A stretch of DNA of 64,000 nt. It comes from Rapana venosa (Eukaryota; Mollusca; Gastropoda; Neogastropoda; Muricidae). Shown one piece after another: positions 12,158-24,123 of the stretch. Within the stretch, counting starts at the first letter, position 1. Each line of letters begins with the position of its first letter. The position numbers and the translations under genes were made by a program. Below the pieces are notes generated by a model that was given only the letters and a program-made list of their open reading frames with translations, was not told the DNA's origin and made no database searches. The stretch is taken from NCBI GenBank assembly GCA_028751875.1, contig CM054155.1, positions 7,199,162 to 7,263,161 on the forward strand. The letters are read 5' to 3'.

Positions 12158-14330
12158 TTGGTGGCGTTTGAGATTTGTTTTGGTTTTTGGGGTTTTTCCC
12201 CTACCCCCCCCCCCCCCCCCCCAAAAACCCCCGGGGCATTTTTCTTTCCTCCTTCTCTTCTTCCCCTTCCCCCTACCCCCATTTCCTTCTCCTCCCTCCT
12301 CCTCTCCTTCCCAAAATCTCATTCCCATTCCTCAACCCTCCTATTCCTTCTCAAATCCCAATACTACAACGTTAAAAATAAAAAACCATCCAACCCCATT
12401 TTTTCAAATTCCCCTGTTTTCCCCATTTAAAACCTTTTCCCTCAAAAACCCCCAAAAAAAAACCTCAAAAATTCCCCAAATCAAACATTTAAATCAAAAT
12501 TTTAAATTTTAAAATACATTAAAATTTTCCCATTTAAAATCAAAAACCCCCAACACTTTTAAAAAAAAACCTCCCTTAAACTTAAACTTTTCACCTTTTT
12601 TTAAAACCCCAACTTTTTTTTTTTTAAAAAATTTTTAAAAAACTTTTTCCTTTTTTCATTTTCCCCCCACTTCCCCTTTTAAAAATTAAAATTTTATTTA
12701 TAAACCCCTTAAATTTTTTCCTCCCCCCAAAAAAAAACCAAAAACTCCAAACCAAAAACCCCAAAATAAACCCAAAACCCAAATTATTTTCCCAAAAACT
12801 AACAAAATAATTTCCCCCCTTAAACCCCTAAACCAATTTTTTTCCCAAAAATTTTTATTTTAAATTTTAAAATTAAAAACAAAAATAAACCCCCCTCTAA
12901 ACTTTATTTTACCATAAATTTTTAAAAACAACCCCTTATTTTTTAATTTTAAATAAAATAAATTTCAAAAAAAATTTTAAACCCAATCTCTAAAATATTT
13001 TTTAAACCCCCATTTTTAAAATACCCCCCAAAAAATATAAAATCTTCCTTCTATCTCAAAATCTCCCACCTGAAAAAAAATTGGGGAAAAAAATTATTCC
13101 ATAAAATTATGCTTTTTAACAAAAATTTTGGTTTCTTGAACCCCCCTTTTTCACACTAGATAAAAATTTTTTTTATTAAAAAGTTTTTAAATACCCCTAC
13201 CCTTTTTGGGAAAACGAAAGTTTCAAAAAATTTTTCCCTTTTAATTTTTTAAATTTCAAAAAAATCTATAACCAAAAAACTTTAAAATTTTAAATTATGA
13301 AATTTTTATTTCCCACCAAAAAAACTTTTTCAATTTTATTTTTCTAACAAAGTCCTTTCCCCATTTCTCCCCTGCGTAATTTTCCCTCTCTCCCCTAGGG
13401 AAAATTTTTTCCCCCTTTGTAATATTTAGGGTTTCTTTTCCTTTTCCCCCGATTAATTACTTTCCCCCTTTCCCCAAAAAATTTCCCAAACTTAAAAAAA
13501 AATTTTCACACCCCAACAAAAAACAAACAAAATTTTTTTTCCCAACTCCAAAATTTGGGTCAACCCCCCTTGGGGTAGTCAACCTTTAAAAGATTTTGGG
13601 TTAAAAAAATTTCCCCATTGCAAAAAGTAAAAAAAACCCCTTTCTTTCCCTTTCTTGAAATTTTCCCCCCCCTTATGTTTAAAACCCAATCTTTTAAAAA
13701 AACCCCCCCCTTTTTTTGTAATTTTTCTAACAAACCCCCCTTTTAATTTTTCCCAAAATCCAAAAAAAGGTTTTTTTTCATTAAAATTTTCTCTTATTTC
13801 ATTTACAAACTTTTTTTTCCCCCAAAGCCCCCCTTTTTATCTCCATTCCCAAAAACCCAAACAAATTTTCCCTTAAATTCCCTTCTTTTTGCCCCTTCAA
13901 ATTTCCATTGCTCTATGGGTTTTAAAGCCCCTTTTCAAATTTCCCCCAAAAAAATAAAAATTTCCGAAAAAAAATTCCCAAATTTGTCAAAATTTTAATT
14001 TCCCTTTTTAAATTGGGGGGGAAGAAGACCCGGGAAAAACAAAAAAATTTTTTAAAATTAACCCAAAATTACAGCCCCCTTTTTAAAACCCGGGAAAAAA
14101 AAATTAAAAAATAAATTTTTTTTTTTAAACAATTTTTCCCCCCCCTTCCATTAAAAACCCCGCTTTTGGGGAAAAAAAAAAATTTTTTTTTTTTTTTGGG
14201 GGGGGGGGGGGGGGGGAAAAAAAAAAAAAAAAATTTTTTTTTCAAAGGGAAAAAATTTTCCCCCTTTTAATTTTTTTTAAAAAAAAACCAAAAAAAAACT
14301 CCGGATTACTCCCCTTATTAAAAAGCACAA
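7740..14330. other. Run-inflated sequence, no interpretable gene
   Basis: Six and a half kilobases made almost entirely of short runs of identical bases (blocks such as AAAATTTTTAAA, CCCCC, GGGGG). Frames are short and have no coherent protein character. Long poly-G or poly-C segments occur at 8307-8342, 11782-11814 and 12096-12156, and the last is a C run abutting a G run. I read this as uncorrected read data or failed consensus, so any genes here would be unreadable. This is inference: degraded copies of a SINE elsewhere in the window (33.7 and 34.8 kb) show exactly the same damage relative to clean copies. Confidence 0.6.
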
Positions 14331-14334
14331 CATG

Positions 14335-14885
14335 ATTTTTTTTTTCTGTGGAAAAGTAAACCCATTTTCAAGCATATATTTGTCGATGTTATCAAGTGGC
14401 TTTGATATACCCTTTTATGTAATTTAACGCTCTTTTTGGTGTATTACGTTTCATAGTAACATTCATCCACATGCATATATCATCCGATATTGTACTAAGA
14501 TGTATCCTTTGATAAATTCATTGGGAGATCATGCAGAAGATATTAAATAGGATAGGAGCTATCACAGAACCTTGGGGTTAGTCCCATATGAAGCGATCTA
14601 ACACTTGAATAGGATTTAGCCACTCTTACTTGAATTTTTCTGTCTGCTGAAAAACTTTTGATTTTAAAAATTAAAGTCCCCAGAAACACCCATATTCTTT
14701 AGTTTACCTAATAATTTAGCATGCCAAACTTGGTCATATGCCTTTCTAATATCAAAAATTGTTGCAAGAACATTCTTTCTTCTTGCAAACTGCATTTTTA
14801 TTTGTGTTGATAGTTTAACCAAATTATCTATGGCAGATTCATTTTTTTGAAAACCTGCTTGATTGACAGGGATTATTTCATTTTT
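14335..14885 (-). pseudogene. Non-LTR retrotransposon reverse transcriptase fragment (decayed)
   Basis: Read on the - strand from about 14880 downward, this translates to the palm and finger region of a LINE reverse transcriptase. It has an N-terminal block containing QAGFQKNESAIDNL, the first catalytic motif FDIRKAYDQVW, then RKIQVRV, the substrate loop PQGSVIAPILFNI, and a catalytic SDDICMWM block where most families have (F/Y)ADD. These pieces lie in different frames, with a stop after the first catalytic block, so it is a pseudogene or carries indel errors. No endonuclease or 3' end is seen and the element is a fragment. The spacing and motif style fit the Jockey/I group; the exact clade is not determined. 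Confidence 0.8.
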
Positions 14886-14892
14886 ATGGCAG

Positions 14893-15043
14893 AAATTGTG
14901 CGTGTGTGTGTTTGTGTGTGTCCGTCCATCTGCCTGTATGTCTGTTTTATCTTTCTGTCCGTCTGTCCATCTGTATCTGTACGTGTGTTTGTGCGTTTGT
15001 GTATGTAGGAGAGAAAAAGGGAGTGTTGTGTGTTTGTGTTTGT

Positions 15044-15128
<85 letters not shown>

Positions 15129-15235
15129 GTGTGTGTGTGTGTGTGTGTGTGGGGCGTGTGTGTGCGTACGTAGGTGCGTGTGTGTATGTATGTATGTGGG
15201 GTGTGTGTATGTATGTGGTGTGTTTGTGTTAGTGG
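14893..15235 (+). repeat. (GT)n microsatellite
   Basis: GT dinucleotides with interruptions, purest at about 15045-15150. Val/Cys frames here are shadows. Confidence 0.95.
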
Positions 15236-16670
15236 CGTGCCGTTCTTTAAAGGGAAACTGTGGAGAACGAGGGTAGCATGGCGAAGCTATTAGGGTGATG
15301 GATTGGGGGGGGGGGGGGGGGGGGAAAGAACATTTTCAAAAATTCTCTGACTACCAGTCAATGACAACAAGAAACACAGAAGTCAGCAGCTAAACAACAG
15401 CGGGCACCGTTATATGCAGACATGTTTAACTTTGGGTAGGCTTGCATAATTATGGTGAGGAGATCTGTACACAATGTTAAAAATCAGCTTTGGGGCATTT
15501 AAAGTTTTGAGAGCAGGACATAGGTGACTGCCTTTAAAAAAGAGCGATCAGAGACCAAACAGATAGAAACTGGGCTGTATAGCACATATTTATAAACTCC
15601 GCAGAGAAGTCTAGTTATCGTTGTGTAGGATGCTTGTAAGCCTTACAGATTATTCCAAAAGAAACAGATTGTTCAGATGATAGAAATTATTTCTTTGATT
15701 TTAAGACAACGAGTCAGAGGATATGTACACTAATTTGTTTTGGAGTCTCCCCCCCCCCCCCCTCCTGGTTTAATGTCTATTCACTACATGGTGATTTAGA
15801 CACTCAAACGTTTGGAACAAAACTATTGATTAAAGGAGACAGGAGTATGCAGGGTCCTGGGAAAGACTGCAGTCACCTTCCTTCCCACTGGTGAATGATG
15901 TAATATGACTTCAGCAATTCATGTTATGTATTGCCGACAATCAAATGATATACTTTGAACAACCCCGTGGTTTAATCTGGTATCAAGTCCCCTCTTTGCA
16001 TTCACTTCTTTAAAAACAGGAAATAGAAAAGTAAACGCTGGACTGGCAATGAATGAGAACAGAAGCATGGTACATGTTGCAGTGCTTTGTGTTCCAAGCA
16101 TTGCATTGGGGTTTATAAACAACTGTCTCTATAGTTCTTGCCTACGACTTGGTAAACGCTGTTTCTGAAGTTTAGAGACCACAGAACGTGTCATTCAATA
16201 CTGACTTGATTTCAGCTGGTGGTCATTTTAAACTAGTGGCGTTCAAGTCGCTAGTGTTCAAACTCTCTGAAGCTGCTTGTTCAGCAAGAGCATCCACTGC
16301 CACAGTCCAGTGCAGTCCGCCATGTGATGGTGTCCAGCACCACGTGACTCTGACCTTTGGCCTGAAATAGCGCACCTCAACAGGATTTCAGATAACATGC
16401 TCCTCCGCTGCTTACCTTGCCAAATGTTTTCTAATTTGTTTTCTAAACGTGCATAATGTCATATCGTTTTCAGTCATGTTTTGTACATTCCAACAGAAGC
16501 TTTAGACCAAGCTTGATATCTGTATGGAGAGACTGGTAGATGGCTTTACAGAGAGAGGCTGGGTAGTCTGCACACCCAGGATATTGTAGTCAGAGTGGTA
16601 ACGGTTAGAGTGTTGTGATCTCCACAACATCAGTATTGTGCTTTTAAATTGAAGCCTCTTGAGCTTGTCT
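15236..16670. other. Readable unique sequence without a recognised gene
   Basis: The sequence looks accurate here (few run artefacts), but I find no exon with both splice signals and protein-like composition, and no known repeat. It carries G and C runs at about 15305-15325 and 15750-15765. It could be intron or intergenic. Confidence 0.5.
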
Positions 16671-16673
16671 TAT

Positions 16674-16696
16674 CTGTGTGTGTGTGAGTATGTGTG

Positions 16697-16729
<33 letters not shown>

Positions 16730-16961
16730 GGTGTGTGTGTGTGTTGTGTGTGTGGGGTGTATGTGTGTGTGACTAATATTTGGAAAGAGACCACTTAAAA
16801 AGAGGAGGGATTGAGACGAAAGAGATAGGGGGGGGGGGGGGGGGGGGAAGAGGGATGGAGGCTGTGTGGGGGGGGGGAAAGCACACGTTACCGTCTGATT
16901 ACTACATGAAACCTCCCCCCCACTCAGGAACAAATCACACAAAACACAACACACAACACAC

Positions 16962-16994
<33 letters not shown>

Positions 16995-17200
16995 CCCAAC
17001 ACCACACACACATCGTTTAATATCACTTTGAGTGAATAGACGTAAAAAAAGAAGCAGAAACAACAGCACGCACAGCGCGCGCCACACACCCCACACCCAC
17101 ACACCAACACACACACACACACCCAAAACACACACACACACACAACACACCACACACCAACTACACACAACCCCACACACACCACACATAATATAATATA

Positions 17201-17232
<32 letters not shown>

Positions 17233-17265
17233 ATTATATTTTATATATTATATTATATATATACA
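16674..17265. repeat. Microsatellite cluster (GT)n, poly-G, (CA)n, (TA)n
   Basis: (GT)n at 16674-16775, poly-G at about 16829-16848, (CA)n blocks from 16930 to 17190, then TA repeats at about 17190-17262. Confidence 0.95.
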
Positions 17266-17436
17266 GAGAGGAGAGAGGGGGGAGGGATAGAAGGAAGAGG
17301 GAAGGTGTGGGGTGGGAGAGGCATTACTGGTGAAGACAAGTTGTGCAACCAATTCTGTTCTCACCTGTACACCGTTCACATTGGGGTCACCCTCCTCTTC
17401 CGATACCCCCCCCCCCCCCCCCCTCCCCTGCGCTAT

Positions 17437-17735
<299 letters not shown>

Positions 17736-17739
17736 ACTG

Positions 17740-18865
17740 TTGACTGTGGAAAAAGAGTTGTTACATCATTTACTTTCATTGAATTTAAATGATGTACAGT
17801 AAAGTCGTTTCTAATTTTGTCCCGATTTTAAAAAAAAAAAATAGTGGGGCTGATTTCTTCGTTGGTCGTTGAAATCATGGGGGGTGCGAGTTTTTGAAAT
17901 GGTGGTAGTGTGAATGTTACCTTTATGTGTGAGGGAAATTTTGATGTGTTAAGACCCCCCTGAAATAGCGATTTGGTATTGATTGGTGGTTTAGTACATA
18001 ATTGAATATTAATGTGGTAGTTGATTGAAGTATAACTAAATGATTTTGGTTTTTGTCAGTTCATTGTGTATAATTATGCTATGCAAATTTCTTATTTGTT
18101 TGACCTTTTGTTTTGTTTTGGTTTTTATGGGTTTTGTTGTTGTTGTTGTTGTTGTTGTTTTTTTGAGGACATGGTTTTAAAGAAGCCCTGGTTATCCAAT
18201 TGTCCTTCATTTTAAAACAATTCGAGTTCGAGAGTTCGAGTTCTCTTGGCTTGAATCTCACGAAAAAAAAGAATAACGGGTTTAATTGTTTTAACGCATC
18301 AGGGCATTTTGGGGATGTGCTAAAGTTCAGGTTGGTGTGCTTCAAAAGTGACGGATTTAATTATTGTCCTTATGGTGTAAAAACAAGGTGATGGTTTGTA
18401 AGTCAGATTCATGTTTTTTATATCGACAGCTTTGCCTTGGTTAAAAAAAAAGGGTTTTTAAAGGGTTTGTAACAAAAAATTTGAGGAAATTGTTTTAAAA
18501 AAGCTTAGTTTCCATTGTTTGAAAAATTGAAAAAAGATGGTTTTTTTTTTTTGATTGTTGGTTGTTTTTTTTTAAAAAAATGTTTGATTCACAGGTTTTC
18601 CTAATTGTTTGTATGGGGCGGGAACTTTGGGGCTGGTAATTTGAAGTTTTTTTTGTGAACAAGTACATTTGTTTGCATTGAAAAAGTTTCTGGGGGTTGA
18701 AATGAGAACTCCAAATGACCTTGTTTATGGTGAAACGAACAGATATTCTATTACATTAATTCTGTTATACGCTGTATTCATTATTGGTTAAAAATAAGTA
18801 ACAATGGGAGATGCTAGATCACCAAAGAAAGCTTGTAGAATGCTACAGGATCTGGATGTAAGAGT
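17740..18865. other. AT-rich sequence, no gene recognised
   Basis: T-rich unique sequence with a (TTG)n run at about 18134-18160 and scattered homopolymers. No coding or repeat signal stands out. Confidence 0.5.
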
Positions 18866-18867
18866 CT

Positions 18868-19034
18868 CTGTCTCTGTCTCTGTCTCTGTCTCTCTCTCTT
18901 CTCTCTCTCTCTCCTCTCTCTCTCTCTTTCTCCCCCCCCCCCTCTCCCCTCTTCTCTCTCTTTTTCTCTTTTCTGAAAACAAAAACACACACCACCCCAC
19001 ACACACACACACAACACACACACACAACACAAAA
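18868..19034 (+). repeat. (TCTG)n, (CT)n and (CA)n cluster
   Basis: TCTCTG repeats, then CT-rich with a C run, then CA repeats at about 18984-19032. Confidence 0.95.
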
Positions 19035-19267
19035 TAGGTCAGTCACCACTTAGGAGGGAAAAGGTCAGGACAGGGGGATTCAAAGAGTGGGGATTTGCGG
19101 AATCAACAAACAACTCCCCTCCCTGACGACCACACAGCAAAAGCCACAGCCAGCAGCGCGGCCTGTAGTCTGTGTTCCCTGCTGGAGAGCCTAGACCCCT
19201 CCTCCCTGTGCAGCCTGCTTCACAACTAGTCTGCACCTCTGACGTATCGCACCACAAACACCAGGGC

Positions 19268-19650
19268 GCCATGTGCCTAGTGGTTAGAGCCTTCAGCTCC
19301 TGACCTGACCACCCTGGGTTTGATCCCACCCGAAGCACTCGCGCGATTGGATGTTTCTCTTCCAGTTCATGTCGGTACTGACTCCACTCCCCCCCCCCAC
19401 CCCCCAAAAAAGCCTCAGATGAGGAGACTTTCAACGAAGTCCGAGAACGAACACACGCAGAACATCTTGTGCACACGTTAAAACTCGTTCCGCCTCTTGC
19501 AAAAGTAGGCCATTGCGTGCCGGAGGGAACGGGGGACGAACTTTTAACAGAAAGTAACACAGGCACACTGGTGTCGTGTTTAGACATCGTCCCCAAAGTC
19601 GGAGTGCGGATACCTTAATGGTGGGCGAAAACGGTTGCATACGCAAAATC
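19268..19650 (+). repeat. tRNA-headed SINE (family D)
   Basis: The 5' part has a tRNA-like polymerase III promoter: A-box TGCCTAGTGGTTAGAGC and B-box GGGTTTGATCCC about 30 bp later. The body contains CAGAACATCTTGTGCACACG and GTAGGCCATTGCGTGCCGG, a central domain shared with family B copies at 24.4, 28.9, 45.6 and 50.3 kb. The 3' part (CACTGGTGTCGTGTTTAGAC, then GTCCCCAAAGTCGGAGTGCGG and ATACGCAAAATCTC) matches the family D copies at 28.2 and 63.8 kb. The terminal hairpin of those copies is absent, so this copy seems 3'-shortened. It is not a functional tRNA gene, because no folded 3' half or anticodon arm is intact. Confidence 0.75.
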
Positions 19651-19809
19651 TCGATATGCTTGCGGCACACACTGAAAAAAAAGCCAATAAAAAATGAAAG
19701 CTGTTGCAGAAAACTCAGTGAGGGGGAGGGGGGGGGGGGCAATAGAACGGGCAAAGCTACCATTAAAAACCCCCACGCAAATAAGAGGTAGAATAAAACC
19801 CAAACAAAC

Positions 19810-20290
19810 CAAGAACAATAACGAGGCATTACGAAAAACAAAGAGCAGAAACAAAGGGGCGAAACCCGCAGAAGAAACAAAACGGATGAAGCAGAAACCC
19901 GCAGAAGAAACAACAAGTGGAAAGCAGAAACAAGCAGAAGAAACAACACGGAAAACAGAAACCAGCAAAGAAACAACACTGGGAAGCAGAAACAAGCGAA
20001 GAAAAAACATAGGGAAGCAAAACAAGCAAAGAAACAACAGAGAAGAGCAGAAACCGCAGAAAAACAAAACTTGTGGGAAACAGAAACCGCAGAAAAAACA
20101 AACTAGTGGAAACAGAAAAAAAACAGAAGAAACAACCGAGAAAACGAAACCAGCAGAAGAAAAAACTGTGGAAGCAGAAACCAGCAGAAAAAACAAAACT
20201 AGTGGAAGCAGAAAAAAACAAAAAAATAACCCCCTTTTGGGGAAACGAAACAAGCAGAAAAAAACAAAGGCAAACTAAAAGTGGAAAAGG
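19810..20290 (+). repeat. Minisatellite of CAGAAAC/AGCAGAAGAAACAAC units
   Basis: About 16 imperfect units of roughly 28 bp, built from GCAGAAACCAGCAGAAGAAA and similar. Frames give Lys/Thr/Glu/Asn-rich + and Phe/Cys/Ser-rich - shadows; the latter imitates a membrane protein but is only the repeat. Confidence 0.85.
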
Positions 20291-20405
20291 GGAGAAAGGG
20301 GGAAACACAAAAATAAACAAATGAATAAAAAAAAGAACGAAAAAAAAAAAACAAACAAAGCAAGTATTGTCCGGAAAAAGTATCAAATTTGATACAAGAG
20401 GTTCC

Positions 20406-20417
20406 CATGACGTCATG
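20406..20417. promoter_or_regulatory. CRE-centred 12-bp palindrome
   Basis: CATGACGTCATG is a perfect palindrome containing TGACGTCA, just upstream of a (GT)n tract. Motif only; no adjacent transcription unit is visible. Confidence 0.2.
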
Positions 20418-20443
20418 CTGGGTTTTTTTAAAGTGGCGCGCGC

Positions 20444-20453
20444 GCGTGTGGGG

Positions 20454-20488
<35 letters not shown>

Positions 20489-20548
20489 GTGTGTGTTGTG
20501 TGGTGTGTGTGTGTGGTGTGTGTTGTTGTGTGGGTGTGTGGTGTGTCC
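20444..20548 (+). repeat. (GT)n microsatellite
   Basis: GT repeats with TGTTG interruptions. Confidence 0.95.
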
Positions 20549-20551
20549 CCC

Positions 20552-21592
20552 TCCCCTTCTTCTTCTTCTTGCAATTTTCTTCTTTGAATTCTTCTTTCAA
20601 TTCTTCTTTTCTTCAAATTTTCTTCTTGGCATTTTTTCGCAATTCTTTTCTTGCAATTCTTTTTTTGGGGAATTTTCTTCTTGGCAATTCTTCTTCGCAA
20701 AATTTGAAAACTTCTTTTTTTGCAATTCTTCTTTTTCGAATTTTCTTTTTTTTTTTCTTTTGCAATTTTTTCTTCGCAATTTTTTTTTTGGGAATTTTTT
20801 CTTCTTCGCAATTCTTCGTAATTCTTTTCTTCTTCTTCTTCCAATTTTCTTCTTCTTCTTCTTTTCCTTCTTCTTCTTCCTTCTTCTTCTTCCATTTTTT
20901 CTTCTTCCTTCTTCTTTTTGCAATTCTTTTCTTCGCAATTCTTCTTCTTCTTCCTTTTTTTCTTCTTCTTCTTCTTCTTCTTCTTCTTCTTCTTCCTTTT
21001 CTTTTCTTCTTCGCTTTCCTTCTTTTCTTCTGCAATTCTTCTTCTTCTTCTTCTTCCTTCTTCTTCTTTCATTTTCTTCTTCCTATTCTTTTCTTCGCAA
21101 TTCTTCTTCTTCTTCGCAATTCTTCTTCGCAATTCTTCTTCGCAATTCTTCTTCGCAATTCTTCTTCGCAATTCTTCTTCGCAATTCTTCTTTTTCTCAA
21201 TTCTTCTTCGCAATTCTTCTTCTTTGCACTTCTTCTTCGCAATTCGTAAATCTTCTTCTTCGTTAATTCTTCTTCGTTAATGTTAATTCTTCTTCTTCGA
21301 ATCTTCTTTTTTTCTTCTTCTTCGCATTCTTCTTCTTCGAAATTCTTCTTCTTGGCAATTCTTCTTCTTCGCAATTCTTCTTCGCAATCCTTCTTCTTCT
21401 TCGCAAATCTTCTTTTTTCTCTTCTTCTTCTTTTCTTCTTCTTCTTTCTTCTTCTTCTTCTTCTTTTCTTCTCTTCTTCTTTTCTGTCTTCTTTCTTCTT
21501 CTTTTCTTTCTTCGCAATTCTTCTTCGCAATTCTTCTTCTTCGCAATTCTTCTTCTTCGCAATTTTCTACTTCTTCCTCCCCCTCCTCCTTC
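20552..21592 (+). repeat. 1-kb (TTC)n polypyrimidine tract with a 13-bp subrepeat
   Basis: TTC trinucleotides dominate. Embedded is a 13-bp unit, GCAATTCTTCTTC, repeated near-perfectly about eight times at 21100-21205 and again less regularly elsewhere. The Ser/Phe/Leu-rich + frames of up to 356 residues and the Glu/Lys/Arg-rich - frames are shadows. Confidence 0.95.
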
Positions 21593-21699
21593 TTCATTGC
21601 AATGCAAAAACATATCCCGACACCCCCTCCCCCCCCCCGCCCCACCCTCCTTCCCCACCTCCCTCTGTCCAGCCTGCCCCAGGCCTGAATCCCGGGCCC

Positions 21700-21960
21700 A
21701 GCTCACAGCATCTGCCCATGTCTGCAGGGGCCAGATTTGATGCGGGCCTGACACACCACACAGCCCTCCTCTCCAGCACCCATCCTCATCATCCTTCCCC
21801 TCCCGCCCCCTCATCCTGCCCCCATCCTCTCCTCCTCCTCCTCCTCCTCCTCCTCCCCGTGTTGATGCGGCCTGACGTCAAATCAATGGCCACGTCAGGG
21901 CCTTGCAAGTGGGTTGGGGCCAGGAGAGGTTGCAGAACTAATAACTGCTCTCCAGGACTT
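21700..21960. promoter_or_regulatory. GC-rich candidate cis-regulatory segment with inverted repeat
   Basis: CCTGACGT (21871-21878) and ACGTCAGG (21892-21899) form a perfect inverted repeat around a 13-bp spacer holding CAAATCAATGG. The first arm overlaps TGACGTCA. The phrase TGATGCGG(G)CCTGAC occurs twice, near 21738 and 21863. A (CTC)n run lies at about 21820-21856. Function is inferred from motif arrangement only. Confidence 0.25.
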
Positions 21961-21994
21961 CTCCTTTTCATCACTTGTGGACACCTAGCTGTGG

Positions 21995-22312
21995 TGTTAT
22001 TGAGAGAAGAGACAGACAGAGACAGAAGACGAGAAGAGAGAGACAGACAGACGACCAGAGAGAGAAGAGCGATGAGAGACAGACAGACAGAAGACAGAGA
22101 CAGACAGACACAGAGAGAGACAGACAGAAGAGCGAGAGAAGAGGAGACTGCACTGACAGTCGTCATTGCCTTGACAGCACAGCCTATTGGCAAGGAGAAA
22201 CAAAGTAAAATCCTGTATCCACAACTTTACATGGCATTGGGAAAAAGACAACAAAGAAGACACACACACACGCACACACACACCACACACACACACCACA
22301 CACAACACACAA
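21995..22312 (+). repeat. (AGAC)n-rich tract and (CA)n
   Basis: GACAGACAGA repeats at about 22005-22140 and (CA)n at 22260-22312. The intervening 120 bp is non-repetitive and shows nothing I recognise. Confidence 0.9.
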
Positions 22313-22339
22313 CATTACTTTTTTTTCTGCGTTTTTTTT

Positions 22340-22472
22340 TCTTTAGATAGAGGCTGAGAAAAAAAGCAATGCATGCTTATTCAATGTACCATCTGAAAAT
22401 AAAAGTTTAAACTTTGACTTTGACTTTGACACACACACAAAACACACACACAAACACACACACAGCACACAC

Positions 22473-22502
<30 letters not shown>
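22340..22502 (+). repeat. LINE-type 3' end with (GACTTT)n tail, then (CA)n
   Basis: AATAAAAGTTTAAACTTTGAC continues into three or four TTTGAC hexamers (about 22412-22430). The same hexamer tail ends the - strand LINE remnant at 42262. A (CA)n block follows to 22502. Only the last few dozen bases of the retroelement remain, if it is one. Confidence 0.45.
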
Positions 22503-22503
<1 letters not shown>

Positions 22504-22682
22504 CCAAAACAACAACAAAACCAAATAATCATAACTATTCATGACAAAACCGAAGCAACCGAAAGAAATGATAACGCAAAATCTTGAGGGGAAAACATCC
22601 GAGTTCAAATGTGAACAAGACAGCGGTGCCATAACGAGTCAGTGGGCTGTACCTTCCAGACACCCACCGATACTTTTTTATT

Positions 22683-22922
22683 TATTTTATTTATTTTATA
22701 CCACTTTAAGTCACGAGATTTCTCTGCGTGAAATTCGGGCTGCTCTCCCCGGGGAGAGCGCGTCGCCACAAGAGCAGCGCCACCCTTTTTTTCTTTTTCT
22801 TTTGGTCTGCAACTGTATTTGTTTCCCTATCAGAGTGGCTTTTTTCTAAGAATTTTGCCAGGAACAACTCCCTTGTTGCCGTGGGTTCTTTTACGTGCGC
22901 TGAAAATTTGGTGTAACACACG

Positions 22923-22953
<31 letters not shown>

Positions 22954-23095
22954 TAGCGCCCAGACCACCACTCATGGTCTAATGGATGGGGAACAATTTC
23001 GGGCCCAAACGGGGTACGAACCACGCACACACCCGACCCGGACTTTTCGCATTCTAGACAGGCGCGTTACCTCTAGACCACCGATCCACCCGTGC
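22683..23095 (-). repeat. tRNA-headed SINE (family C), near full length
   Basis: On the - strand it starts near 23095 with a tRNA-like head: A-box-like TGGTCTAGAGGTAACG and B-box-like GGTTCGTACCC. Then comes a body with TCTTTCGGATGAGACGATAA, ACGTAAAAGAACCCACGG and CAACAAGGGAGTTGTTCC, ending with GAGCAGCCCGAATTTCACG...GAAATC. A second copy of the same order, split by a LINE, lies at 53577-55850. It is not a real tRNA gene: only the promoter half is conserved. Confidence 0.8.
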
Positions 23096-23548
23096 AGCAG
23101 ATGACGTGCTGTAGCTGCCAGTAGCGTGTTCTGTTTCCTAGTCTCGCTTTACGTAAAGTCGTTGGTATTTATGTGAAAACACAAATAAATCAAACATTGT
23201 TCATTTGACCACATAATAATTATCATAAGTAACAATTATCAGCCATTGACGTCAAGTTCAGTTCAAATGTGAAAACATGAGCTAACTGACAGAAGGATGA
23301 TTGACAGCACTCACTCATCTTCAAACACCATGCAGTCACTGGAATACTGCGTTCTGTCTTCTACAGCCCCAAGCAAGAGCAACAAAGCTTGCAGCAGATC
23401 TGAGAAATAGTTCATCTTCAGACAAATCTGAATCGAGTCTATCTTTGTTTTCCAATATTTCTTCATCAAAAGCATGCTATTTCTGAAGAATATCATTGAA
23501 TGGATTACATACAAACCAAAAGTGGATTTCGTCCTCGTTTGGGGAGCA
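23096..23548. other. No gene recognised
   Basis: Readable unique sequence with one TGACGTCA octamer at 23247-23254. There is no convincing exon and no known repeat. Confidence 0.5.
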
Positions 23549-23653
23549 ACACACACACACACACACCCCACACACACACACACAACCACACACACACACC
23601 AACACACACTCACACACACACACACCCAACACACACACACTCACACAACACAC

Positions 23654-23692
<39 letters not shown>
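23549..23692 (+). repeat. (CA)n microsatellite
   Basis: CA repeats with single-base interruptions. His/Thr frames are shadows. Confidence 0.95.
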
Positions 23693-23693
<1 letters not shown>

Positions 23694-23783
23694 TGGGGCA
23701 TGGGGACCCTGTTGGTGTGTCAGGACGAAACCATCTGTTTTCATCCTAGAGCTCTGAAGCTTAGATGTGCAAGGCTGCTTCTA

Positions 23784-23915
23784 TGCCAGTTGTATGGACT
23801 GCCTGTATACACCGTTTCTGTCTGAAATACAGTTGTATGGACTGCCTGTATACACTGTCTGAAATACAGCTGTGTGCACTGCCTGTATACACCGTTTCTG
23901 TCTGAAATACACTGT
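23784..23915 (+). repeat. Three tandem copies of a 37-43 bp unit
   Basis: The phrase GTTGTATGGACTGCCTGTAT followed by ACACCGTTTCTGTCTGAAATAC starts near 23789, 23831 and 23869. The middle copy lacks six bases (CGTTTC). Confidence 0.9.
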
Positions 23916-24043
23916 GGAGGAGGAGAGCCAGCTGCACTTGGCCGATCCTTCGATCTGTGCACGCCAGTCTTGTGTGTAAGAAGAGATTAAGCTGTCTTGA
24001 AATTCACAAAGAAAACTTTGTTCAAACCCAAACTCCTCACACA

Positions 24044-24066
24044 TAATAATGATGATGATGATGATG

Positions 24067-24123
<57 letters not shown>

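Noticed and set aside
19431..20416. Long - strand Phe/Leu/Ser/Cys frames resembling a membrane protein
   Set aside because: Complement of the CAGAAAC minisatellite; apparent hydrophobicity comes from TTC/TTG/TGC codons.
20367..22350. Frames of 286-356 codons rich in Ser/Phe/Leu, and - strand Lys/Glu/Arg frames
   Set aside because: Generated by the TTC polypyrimidine tract and the minisatellite before it.
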